DNA of 48,437 bases from Desulfococcaceae bacterium HSG8. GTDB taxonomy: Bacteria; Desulfobacterota; Desulfobacteria; Desulfobacterales; 4be13. Location of the stretch: positions 1 to 48,437 of the forward strand of contig JAUCGG010000015.1 in NCBI GenBank assembly GCA_030378015.1, written 5' to 3'. Position numbers and translations under genes: made by a program. The notes under the pieces were generated by a model. The model was not told the DNA's origin. It was given only the letters and a program-made list of their open reading frames with translations, and made no database searches. Positions 8,028-17,297 of this stretch are shown piece by piece (position 1 is the stretch's first letter; every line of letters begins with the position of its first letter).

Positions 8028-11000
8028 ATGTCTGAAGATGTAAACGGAGCAGTACTGGTTGTGGGCAGCGGAATTGCAGGAATGCAGGCTGCCCTTGATC
8101 TGGCCAATTCGGGTCTTTATGTTCATCTTGTAGAAAAGTCTTCGGCCATTGGCGGTGTAATGGCGCAGCTTGACAAAACCTTTCCCACAAATGATTGTTC
8201 CATGTGAATTATCTCTCCTAAACTGGTCGAGGTCGGCCGGCATATCAACATTGAACTTCATACCTGTACAGATGTAGAAAATGTTGAAGGGGAAAATGGA
8301 AACTTTCAGGTAACTCTCCGCAAAACCCCTCGCTATATTGATCCTGACAAATGCACTGCATGCAGTGATTGCGCTGAGGTCTGCCCTGTGGCAAGGCCGA
8401 GTGAATATGATGAAGAACTGGCAGAGCGTAAGGCTATTTATAAGCTTTATGCCCAGGCTATCCCCGGGAGTTTTGCCATTGAGAAGCTGGATCAGGCACC
8501 CTGCAGCATGGCCTGCCCGGCGCATCTGAATGTGCAGGGGTATGTGGCGATGGTCAAAATGGGAAAATACAGGGAAGCAATTGAGATCATTATGAAGGAC
8601 CTTCCTTTTCCCGGGGTACTCGGGCGGGTCTGCCCCCATCGGTGTGAAAAAAGCTGCCGCAGGCTTGAAACAGATGAGGCAATTTCTATCAGGGAACTCA
8701 AACGTGTTGCTGCTGATCATGTGGATCTCAGTGAGATTCCGGTTCCGGACATAGCGCCCAGGAACGAAAATGTGGCAATTATCGGTTCCGGTCCTGCCGG
8801 ACTTACTGCTGCATATTTTCTTGCGCTTGACGGTTATAAGGTAATCGTCTATGAAGCCATGCCCGAAACAGGCGGAATGATGCGGTACGGCATTCCCGAA
8901 CATCGTCTTCCGCGCACCGCCGTATTGGACGCAGAGATCGAAAACCTTAAACGTTACGGTGTTGAGATTCATACCAATACAGCCATTGGAAAGGATATCA
9001 CCATTGAAGAACTCCGGGAACATGGCGCCAAGGCCGTATTTATGTCAATCGGCGCATGGAAAAGCCTGAAACTCAGGATACCCGGGGAAGAAGATGCCCA
9101 AGCAGGGATTTCCGATGTTATCTCTTTTTTACGAGAGGTTCACTTGGGGAAAATAGAACAGGTAGATGGCAAAGTGGTAGTGATCGGCGGCGGTCATTCT
9201 GCCTTGGACGGTGCCCGTGTCGCGCTCCGCTTAGGTGCAAGTGAGGTTCATATCATTTACCGCCGTTCCCGGACAGAAATGCTCGCTGAACCTGAGGAAA
9301 TAGAGGAAGCCGAAAAAGAGGGAGTAAACATCCATTTCCTGGTTGCTCCCCTGAAAATTTCCAATGAAAACGGAAAAGTCACCGGAATCGAATGTATCAG
9401 AACCCGCCTGTCAGAAGTGGATACCACAGGCAGGAGAAAGCCGATTCCCATTGAGAACTCGAATTTTTTTATCGAAGCAGAGCATATCATCCCTGCCATC
9501 GGGCAGGAGCCGGATTTCGGGGCATTCGGTGAATCTCACGGTTTGGAAGTTTCCAAGTGGAACCTTCTGAAAGTCAATCCTGAAACCCTTCAGACCAATG
9601 TGCCGGATATCTTTGCCGGGGGAGATGTGGTCACAGGTCCTGCAACGGTGATTGAGGCAGTCGAGGCAGGTAAAAGAGCTGCCAGATATATTGCCGAATA
9701 TTTGCAGGGAAAGGAACTTCCCACAGAATGGCAGGAAGAACCGCCCATGGGAACGAATTGGACAGCGCCGCCTGAAGATGAACCCATTAAGGAAAGGATG
9801 AAAATCCAGACGCTGGCAAAAGAGAAAAGGCTTTCAGGGTTTGAGGAAGTGAATCTCTGTGTGGATGAAGACACGGCAAAAGCAGAAGCAGCCCGCTGCC
9901 TGGACTGCGGGGGATGCTGCGAATGTTTCCAGTGTGTTACTGCCTGCAAAGCCGAAGCTGTTACGTTGGAAACCCATGCCAGTCAGGCAGAAACCCTATC
10001 CGTTAATGTGGGGTCGGTCATACTGGCGCCCGGTTTTCAGCCTTTTGATCCTTCACGGTTTGATAATTACAATTATACAAACCATCCGAATGTGCTCACC
10101 TCCGTTGAATTTGAAAGACTCCTGTCAGCCACAGGACCGACCATGGGACATCTTACCCGGGTTTCTGATAAAAAAGAACCGAAAAAGGTTGCATGGTTCC
10201 AATGTGTCGGGTCCAGGGACATGAACAGGTGTGATAATGCTTACTGCTCGTCGGTGTGCTGTATGTATGCAGTCAAAGAGGCTGTCATTGCCAAATCCCA
10301 TTCCGAAAACGATTTGGACTGCGCCATTTTCTATATGGACATGCGTACTCCCGGTAAGGATTTTGAAAAATACCGGAATGATGCAGAAGACAAGCATGGC
10401 GTCCGGTTCATCAGAAGCCGTGTTCATACCATCAATCCGGTTCCTGATACCGACGATCTTGAAGTCGGTTATGTCACAGACAGCGGGGAAAAGAAATCCG
10501 AAGTTTTCGAAATGATTGTTCTGTCTGTAGGAATGGAAATATCCCCGGAAATCACAGAACTTGCAGGCAGACTCGGTATTGAAGTGACAGATGGAAGATT
10601 CTGCAAAACAGAGGATTTTAATCCTGTGGCAACGCAGAAACAAGGCGTATTTGTCTGCGGAGCATTTCAAGGACCCAAGGACATCCCCGACTCTGTTGTG
10701 GAAGCCAGCGCAGCAGCCTGTTCTGCCGGTATCAGTCTGGCATCTGCCCGGGGCACCCTTGTCAGAGAAAAGACATTTCCCGATGAAAACGACGTAACAG
10801 ATGAGGAACCGCGTATAGGGGTGTTTGTGTGCAACTGCGGTGTCAATATAGGCGGTATTGCGGATGTTCCTGCAATTGCCAAATATGCGAAGCAACTGCC
10901 TGATGTTGCTTATGTAGAGGAAAATCTCTTTACATGCAGTCAGGATACCCAGGATAAAATGGTGGAAGTGATCAGGGAACACAATTTGAACCGGGTTGTT

Positions 11001-12464
11001 GTTGCCGCATGCACACCAAGGACGCATGAGCCGCTGTTCCAGGAAACCCTTCGTAACGGGAAACTGAATTCATATCTCTTTGAAATGGCAAATATCCGGA
11101 ATCAATGTACATGGTGTCATTCGGAAGATAAAGAAAAAGCCACTGAAAAGTCCAAGGATCTTGTGAGAATGGCAGTTGCCCGCGCGTCCCTGCTGGAGCC
11201 GATTCCCGATCTTTCCGCAGAAGTAAACAACTCTGCACTTGTCATCGGCGGCGGCGCAGCCGGTATGACAGCCGCGCTCAGCCTGGCAGAACAGGGATTC
11301 CCGGTGACAATAGTAGAAAAAAGCCCGGAACTCGGGGGCACAGCAAGGGATGTGATGAAAACCTGGCGCGGAAAAGATGTTCAGGCCTTTCTTTCCGATC
11401 TCATCGGCAAAATTGAGAACCATTCGGATATCGAAGTCATGCTCAGTGCGGAAGTCGTAGATGCCACCGGATTTGTCGGCAATTTTGAAAGCACCGTGGT
11501 TTCGGAAAAAGAATCGAAAACCATTAAACATGGTGCAGTCATCATTGCAACCGGGGGTCAGGCAACTGTTCCGGATGAGTATCTTTTCGGGAAAAATCCC
11601 AGGGTCACCCGCTGGCACGAGCTTGAACATCATCCTGAGAAATTAAAGGATGCGGAAAGCGTCGTGTTTATCCAGTGCGTCGGCTCCAGAGATGAAAACC
11701 GGCCCTATTGTTCCAAGATTTGCTGTACAACATCTGTTCTCCAGGCAATTTCCATAAAAGAGCAGAACCCTGACACGAATGTGTTTATCCTGTATCGGGA
11801 TATCAGGACATTCGGGGAAAGGGAAATGCTATATAAAGAAGCAAGGCAGAAAGGGGTTATCTTTATCCGATATGCCCTTGATCGCAAGCCAACAGTCGTC
11901 GAAGCCGGCGACAAGCTCGAAGTCGGGGTCTTTGACCCGATCCTGCAAAGGGATTTACTGATAGAAGCGGACATTGTAAACCTGGCAAGCGCCATCGAAC
12001 CCGCACCGAATGAGAAGCTTGCTGCATTATATAAGCTCTCGGTGAATGCGGAAAATTTCTTTATGGAAGCCCATGCAAAACTGCGTCCGGTAGAGTTTGC
12101 ATCAGATGGTATTTTCCTGTGCGGGCTGGCGCATTATCCCAAACCGCTTGAGGAGAGCATTGCCCAGGCCCAGGCAGCAGCAAGCCGCGCGGTAACGATT
12201 CTTTCAAAGACTTCCATTGAAATATCGCCGCTTGTATCGCAGGTTGATCAGGAAAAATGTATCGGATGCGGTCTGTGTGCAGAGGTCTGCTCTTTCAGCG
12301 CAATCATTCTTGAGGATTTTGAAGGAAAAGGATATCGGGCAAAGAATATCCCGGCATCCTGCAAAGGGTGCGGTCTGTGTGCGGCATCATGTCCCCAGCA
12401 GGCGATTGACATGCTCCATTTCAGAGATGAACAGATTGCTGCATCGGTTTGTGCAGCGGCTTAG
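8028..12464 (+). CDS. hdrA: selenoprotein HdrA with inserted GltD-like module (HdrA1)
   Basis: FAD/iron-sulfur electron-bifurcating HdrA family subunit, 1478 aa when UGA 8205-8207 is read as Sec60. The frame is open on both sides, and the context [21 protein letters not shown] matches the Cys of ordinary HdrA. Order: FAD motif GSGIAG (13-18), ferredoxin cysteines 109/112/115/119, then a GltD-like NAD(P)H dehydrogenase module of about 470 aa (about 155-625; cysteines from 159, FAD GSGPAG at 253, NAD(P) motif [17 protein letters not shown]). The HdrA cysteine-rich core and a second HdrA half (FAD GGGAAG at 1074) follow, with two C-terminal 4Fe-4S motifs from Cys1411. The module sits exactly where HdrA2 has its second ferredoxin. 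Start ATG follows CAGGAG. First gene of the operon; soluble. RR in YRRSR hints at NADPH. Confidence 0.93.
8205..8240 (+). promoter_or_regulatory. UGA-Sec codon and SECIS-like hairpin of hdrA1
   Basis: UGA at 8205-8207. A six-pair stem CUGGUC (8223-8228)/GGCCGG (8235-8240) closes the loop GAGGUC, 22 nt after UGA. The GGUC core resembles the AGGUCU loop of E. coli fdhF. Caveat: the same bases encode the conserved LVEVGR. Confidence 0.75.
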
Positions 12465-12548
12465 TCCGTGGTCCGTTGTCCGTGAGCAGAAATCGGATTT
12501 TTTGGAAAAATCCGATTTCTTTGAGGCACAACTGACAACTGGCAACGG
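12463..12548. repeat. heptamer arrays and hairpin in the hdrA1-mvhD1 gap
   Basis: AGTCCGT, GGTCCGT, TGTCCGT overlap the hdrA1 stop (12462-12464). A perfect 13-bp hairpin follows (arms AAATCGGATTTTT 12490-12502 and AAAAATCCGATTT 12506-12518), then ACAACTG, ACAACTG, GCAACGG. The hairpin lacks a U-tract and could adjust expression of distal genes. Confidence 0.75.
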
Positions 12549-12637
12549 TAGTCCTGCGCAGGTAGTCATGAATGGGATTCAGTGTCCTGATATCCAGGGG
12601 ACTGTACGGGATTCATCACTATCTTTGCAGGACTACC
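12541..12637. mobile_element. small palindromic insertion before mvhD1
   Basis: Inverted ends GGTAGTCCTGC and GCAGGACTACC enclose about 91 bp. CTGACAACT occurs on both sides (12532-12540 and 12638-12646), consistent with a target duplication inside the heptamer array. Part of the duplication could instead be heptamer repetition. Confidence 0.55.
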
Positions 12638-12666
12638 CTGACAACTAACATAAAGGATAAAAACAT

Positions 12667-13416
12667 ATGGAAAATTTCGAACCCAAAATTGTTGCGTTTC
12701 TGTGCAACTGGTGTGCTTATGCCGGGGCTGATCTGGCCGGTGTTTCCCGGTTGCAGTATCCGTCCAACATGAGGACAGTTCGTGTCATGTGTTCCGGGCG
12801 GGTTGATCCGCTATTCATTATAAAGGCATTTAAACAGGGATGTGACGGCGTACTGGTATCCGGGTGACATTTCGGTGATTGCCATTACCTGGAAGGTAAT
12901 GTACAGGCGGAAAAGAAGATCCGTTTAACCCAAAAATTACTGGGACTTGCCGGCATCGGTGAAGACCGGCTTCATCTGGCATGGGTATCATCTGCCGAAG
13001 CCCAGCGTTTTACAGAAGTTGCCACAAGTGTAACCGAGTCTGTAAAGCAGCAGGGAAATTTTGATTCCGGGGCCTTTGCGCTGGAATTGGATGCGGCCGA
13101 AATGACCTTGTCCGGTGAAACCCTGCGTTGGATGGTGGGAAAAGAAGTCAGTATAACGAATAAAGGCGATGTCTATGGGCGCAAATGGGATGTAGAAAAA
13201 TTCGAGTCTGTTCTTGATTCGGTACTTGAAAGAGAATACCATAAAAATCTCATTCTGTGTGCAATAAAAGAAGGGCATACATCAGTCAGAGATATCAGCG
13301 GGAAGATCGGACTCGGTCTTCAACGGATTTCCTACCTTCTTGCCGATATGGAAAAGACAAGCATTGTTGCCTTCAGAGGCATGGAAAATAAAAAACCTGT
13401 ATTTGCAGCGATATAG
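12667..13416 (+). CDS. mvhD: selenoprotein MvhD with C-terminal winged-helix-like extension (MvhD1)
   Basis: MvhD-type [2Fe-2S] electron-transfer subunit that docks on HdrA. The frame is continuous from ATG 12667 (AAGGA upstream) to 13416 if UGA 12865-12867 is Sec67, giving 249 aa. Family landmarks: [13 protein letters not shown] (13-25), VMCSGRVDP, then [18 protein letters not shown], where methanogen VhuD also carries Sec. Typical MvhD is about 140 aa. The extra 110 residues ([21 protein letters not shown], then [11 protein letters not shown]) look like a small winged-helix module; its job is unknown. Without Sec decoding the gene would read as two unrelated short frames. It lies between hdrA1 and hdrA2, so it is presumably HdrA1's partner. 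Confidence 0.92.
12865..12901 (+). promoter_or_regulatory. UGA-Sec codon and SECIS-like hairpin of mvhD1
   Basis: UGA 12865-12867. Perfect seven-pair stem CAUUACC (12883-12889)/GGUAAUG (12895-12901) with loop UGGAA beginning 23 nt after UGA. Confidence 0.85.
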
Positions 13417-13420
13417 CCAG

Positions 13421-13475
13421 TGATGCGTGATGCGTGATGCGTGATGCGTGATAATTTTCACGTATCACATATCAC
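13421..13475. repeat. heptamer array after mvhD1
   Basis: TGATGCG x4, TGATAAT, then TTTCACG-like, TATCACA units in the opposite sense, so the transcript can fold back on itself. A MITE has split the array; the other part (ATATCACG, TTTCTGA) resumes at 13647. Confidence 0.85.
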
Positions 13476-13646
13476 CTCGTGAGTCGTAAGTTCTCATAAA
13501 TAGCTGAAATAACTCACCGGGAAACTCCCCCCTTTTTTAAAGGGGGGCCGGGGGGGATTTCCCCCAACCTACTGAAATCCCCCTGAATCCCCCTTTAAAA
13601 AAGGGGGACTTAGAACAGCGGCTTCAGAGAACTTATGACTGTCGAG
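13476..13646. mobile_element. MITE family A inserted into a heptamer array
   Basis: 171 bp, same termini as 6896-7064. Flanked by ATATCAC on both sides (13469-13475, 13647-13653), a 7-bp duplication. It lies inside the operon between mvhD1 and hdrA2, so it must be transcribed with it and would form strong RNA hairpins. Confidence 0.9.
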
Positions 13647-13683
13647 ATATCACGTTTCTGACAACTATTAAGGAGAGGACATA

Positions 13684-16600
13684 ATGGCTGAAAAAAGCGG
13701 ATCAGTGATGGTTTTAGGTGCCGGTATTGCAGGCATGCAGGCATCACTGGATCTGGCCAATTCGGATTATAATGTGTATCTGGTGGATAAGTCGCCCACC
13801 ATCGGCGGCATGATGGCCCGGCTTGATAAAACCTTCCCGACCAATGACTGTGCCATGTGAGTTATCTCACCCAAACTGGTCGAGGTCGGCCGGCATATGA
13901 ATATCAACTTAATTACAAACAGTGAAGTAAAAACCATTGAGGGGGAACCGGGAAACTTTGATGTTACCCTAGTGAATCATCCCCGCTATATTGACCCGGT
14001 GAAATGTACCGGGTGCGGAGAATGTGCCAGGCATTGCCCTGTCACTGCGGTGAACGAGTATAACCTGGGACTGGATGACAGAAGAGCTGCTTATATCGAA
14101 TACCCTCAGGCTGTCCCGCTTGCTTTTGCCATTGATACAGATACCTGCGTAGGATGCGGCTTGTGCGAGAAGATGTGTATTGCAAAGGCAATCAGTTATG
14201 ATGACGAAGAACGTGAAACCGAGGTTAAAGTCGGATCGGTGATCCTCTCTTCAGGAAGCCAGGGATTTGATCCGTCTGATCTTGATTATTTAGGATATGG
14301 AAAATACGCCAATGTCGTTACCAGTGAAGAATTCGAAAGAATTCTGAGCGCATCAGGCCCTTATTTCGGTCATGTCATGCGCCCGCTGGACAGGGAAGAA
14401 CCCAAAAGGATCGCCTGGTTACAGTGTGTAGGATCGAGGGATGTCAACAAAACCGGAAACGGCTATTGTTCCTCGGTATGCTGTATGTATGCTGTCAAAG
14501 AGGCAATGATTGCCAAGGAACATATTCACGGAGATCTGGATTGTGTCGTGTTTAATATGGATATGCGGACCTTTGGCAAGGACTATGAGAAATATTATAA
14601 CCGTGCCAGATATAAGGACGGGGTCCAGTTTGTAAAAGCCAGGATCCATACGATTATCGAAATCCCTGAAACTGGTGATCTTATTGTCAAATATGCAGAT
14701 GAAACCGGCGCAATGCAGGAAGAAGTCTTCAGTATGGTGGTTCTTTCCGTGGGCTTGAAGATACCGGATACATCTGTGGAACTGGCAAACCGCCTCGGCA
14801 TCAAGTTAAACAAATACAATTTTACAGCGACCACTCCTTTTACACCGGTTCTCACAAACCGTCCCGGGATATATACCTGCGGTGTATTCCAGGGACCCAA
14901 GGATATTCCCGGTTCCGTTACCGAAGCCAGCGCGGCTGCATGTCTGGCAGGCTCGGATATTGCAGAGTCAAGGGGAAAAGACATCGAAAAGATAGAAGTC
15001 CCTGAAGAAATTGATGTTATGTCACAGGATCCCCGGATCGGTGTTTTTGTCTGTAACTGCGGTATCAACATCGGGGGAATCGTGGATGTCCCCGATGTTC
15101 AGGAATATGCGTCAAAACTTCCCTATGTCGTATTTTCGGACTCCAATCTCTTTACCTGTTCGCAGGATACGCAGGATAAAATAAAAGAGATGATCGTTGA
15201 GCACAAGCTGAATCGGCTGGTGGTTGCCTCGTGCAGTCCCAAGACCCATGAGCCGATGTTCATGGAAACCCTTGAAGCGTGCGGCATTAACAAGTATCTG
15301 TTTGAAATGGCCAATATCCGGAACCAGAATTCCTGGATTCATTCTAACAATCCGGACATCGCCACCCAGAAAGCAAAAGATCTTGTCCGTATGGCTGTGG
15401 CCAGATCGCTCACGCTGAAGTCGCTCCAGGAGAAAGTTGTGCCAGTGAACAAGCAGGCCCTGGTGATCGGCGGCGGAATTGCCGGGATGAATGCCTCTAT
15501 GGGACTTGCGAACCAGGGATTCAATGTTTTCCTGGTGGAAAAAGAAGCGGAACTGGGCGGCTTTTCGCGAAAGCTCCACCACACCATTGAAGGAGATGAT
15601 ATCCGCGCCTATGTTGAAAAACTTATTGGTGAAGTGACAGCCAATGAGAAGGTTCAGGTGTTGAGAGATGCCCGGATTATCGGATTTGAAGGCTTTAAGG
15701 GAAGTTTTGCAACAGAGGTGGCGGTCGGTTCCCAGGCAGAGAAACAGAAAATAGAGCACGGCGTGATTATTGTTGCCACCGGTGCAACAGAATACACTCC
15801 CAAGGAGTTTCTCTACGGGGAGGATGACCGGGTGGTTACCCAGGTTCAACTGACTGACAGACTCGAAGAAAAAGGCGCGTCTGATCTTTCAAGTGTGGTC
15901 ATGATCCAGTGCGTGGGATCGCGGAATGAAGAAAATGAGAACTGCTCCCGCATATGCTGTCAGAGCGCGGTTAAAAACGCTCTTCACATAAAGAAGTTCA
16001 ATCCTGATGCGCAGGTTTATGTACTCTACCGGGATATCCGGACCTACGGGATGCTTGAAGATTATTATACCGAGGCGAGAAAGCAGGGCGTTATCTTTAT
16101 CCGGTTCGAAAAGGACACCCCTCCGAGTGTGGAAAGTTCATCCGAGGGAATCCTCGTTACCGTTGAAGACCATATTCTGAAGCAGAACCTCGAAATCAGG
16201 GCTGATCTTCTGACGCTCAGTGCGGGCATGACTGCTACAGACACGGATGAACTGAGCGGGATAATGAAGCTGAACCGCAGCCCGGAAGGTTTCTTTATCG
16301 AAGCCCATGTGAAACTCCGTCCGGTGGATATGCCGAGCGAAGGGGTTTTTCTCTGCGGAACAGCCCACGGTCCCAAGCTGATTTCAGAGACCATTTCCCA
16401 GGCCCAGGCCGCAGCGTCAAGAGCGATAACCTTCCTGGCCAAAGACGCAATCAAGCTTTCTGCGATCACGGCCAAAGTTGATACAGATCATTGCGTAAAG
16501 TGTCTCACATGCGTCCGCTCGTGTCCTTTCGGCGTGCCTGTATTCAATGAAAAAGAGAAGGTCATTGAAATCAACGAGGCGATTTGTCACGGATGCGGCG

Positions 16601-16698
16601 TCTGCGCCGGTGTATGTCCGAGACAGGCGATTCAGTTAAGCTTCTACGAGGATGATCAGATACTCAGTAAGATTGATGCCTTGATGGAAGCGGTGTAG
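13684..16698 (+). CDS. hdrA: selenoprotein HdrA (HdrA2)
   Basis: Second HdrA-type FAD/iron-sulfur subunit, 1004 aa with UGA 13858-13860 as Sec59 ([21 protein letters not shown]). N-terminal FAD motif GAGIAG, two ferredoxin motifs starting at Cys108 and Cys155 (the second is where HdrA1 has its GltD module), and the HdrA core ([24 protein letters not shown]). Then comes a second HdrA-like half with FAD motif GGGIAG at about 596, and two C-terminal 4Fe-4S motifs ([22 protein letters not shown]). Start ATG follows AAGGAGAGG. About 60% of residues look shared with HdrA1 outside the insertion, so they are paralogues. Expected to take electrons from MvhD2 or HdrA1 and pass them to HdrCB and ferredoxin (by analogy with HdrABC complexes). 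Confidence 0.95.
13858..13893 (+). promoter_or_regulatory. UGA-Sec codon and SECIS-like hairpin of hdrA2
   Basis: UGA 13858-13860, stem CUGGUC (13876-13881)/GGCCGG (13888-13893), loop GAGGUC starting 22 nt after UGA: the stem-loop is base-for-base that of hdrA1, while the bases between UGA and stem differ at several positions. Confidence 0.75.
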
Positions 16699-16701
16699 TG
16701 A

Positions 16702-16729
16702 ATCACGATTCACGATTCACGATTCACGG
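16702..16729. repeat. heptamer array between hdrA2 and mvhD2
   Basis: ATCACGA, TTCACGA, TTCACGA, TTCACGG. It fills nearly all the space between the hdrA2 stop and the mvhD2 ribosome site AAGGAGG. Confidence 0.9.
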
Positions 16730-16741
16730 AAGGAGGAATAT

Positions 16742-17161
16742 ATGGCGGATTTTGAACCTACGATTATTGCGTTTTGCTGTGAATACTGAGGATATTCGGC
16801 CGCGGACCTGGCAGGTTCCATGCGACTCGAGTATCCTCCGAATGTTAAAATTATACGGGTACCCTGCACCGGAAAAGTTGATGTCATGCACATGCTGCGG
16901 GCGATCCAGAAAGGCGCGGACGGGGTTTACTGCGTTGGCTGCCTTGAAGGAACATGCCACTATAACGAAGGCAATCTCAGATGCCGGGAACGGGTGAATC
17001 ACGTCCGGATGCTGCTGGAGGAAGTCGGGCTTGAAGGCGACAGGGCCAGGATGTATAACCTTTCTTCAGGTGAAGGCCCGACATTTGCGGAATATGCAAA
17101 AGAAATGACAGCGCATATAAAAGAACTCGGACCGAACCCGTTAAAAAAAATGGACACATAA
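16742..17161 (+). CDS. mvhD: selenoprotein MvhD (MvhD2)
   Basis: 139-aa MvhD [2Fe-2S] subunit, the usual family length. UGA 16787-16789 is Sec16 in CCEY-U-GYSAADLAG, the second cysteine of the CxxC pair. Then come VPCTGKVDVMHML and GVYCVGCLEGTCHYNEGN, where MvhD1 has its Sec but here Cys is kept. Start ATG follows AAGGAGGAATAT. The two paralogues therefore use selenium at different positions of the same fold. It lies between hdrA2 and hdrCB. Expected to transfer electrons to HdrA; no hydrogenase or formate dehydrogenase subunit is encoded nearby to feed it. Confidence 0.92.
16787..16824 (+). promoter_or_regulatory. UGA-Sec codon and SECIS-like hairpin of mvhD2
   Basis: UGA 16787-16789. GGACC (16804-16808) pairs with GGUUCC (16814-16819) with one bulged U and loop UGGCA, 20 nt after UGA. 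Outer CGC/GCG pairs extend it. Confidence 0.7.
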
Positions 17162-17170
17162 TTGATGGGC

Positions 17171-17278
17171 TAGTGGGCAGTGAGCAGTGAGACAGTAAGC
17201 AGTGGGCAATTATCCGTTATGTTGCGACGGTCAAACGCCAACTGCCAACTGCCAACTGCCAACTGCCAACTGCCAACT
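17171..17278. repeat. opposed heptamer arrays between mvhD2 and hdrCB
   Basis: AGTGGGC, AGTGAGC, AGTGAGA, AGTAAGC, AGTGGGC on the left; six perfect GCCAACT units (17237-17278) on the right. The two sets are roughly reverse complements, so the mRNA can form a long imperfect hairpin before the ribosome site AAGGAG. Confidence 0.9.
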
Positions 17279-17297
17279 GACCAAAAAGGAGCATATT

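Noticed and set aside
12490..12518. Perfect hairpin as an intrinsic terminator ending the hdrA1 transcript
   Set aside because: No U-tract follows the 3' arm, and the downstream genes clearly belong with hdrA1.
8492..16475. Long antisense open frames opposite hdrA1 and hdrA2 (for example 10125-11027, 15112-15849)
   Set aside because: Shadows of the strongly coding plus strand; no ribosome sites and no protein-like motifs, whereas the sense frames have clear family motifs.
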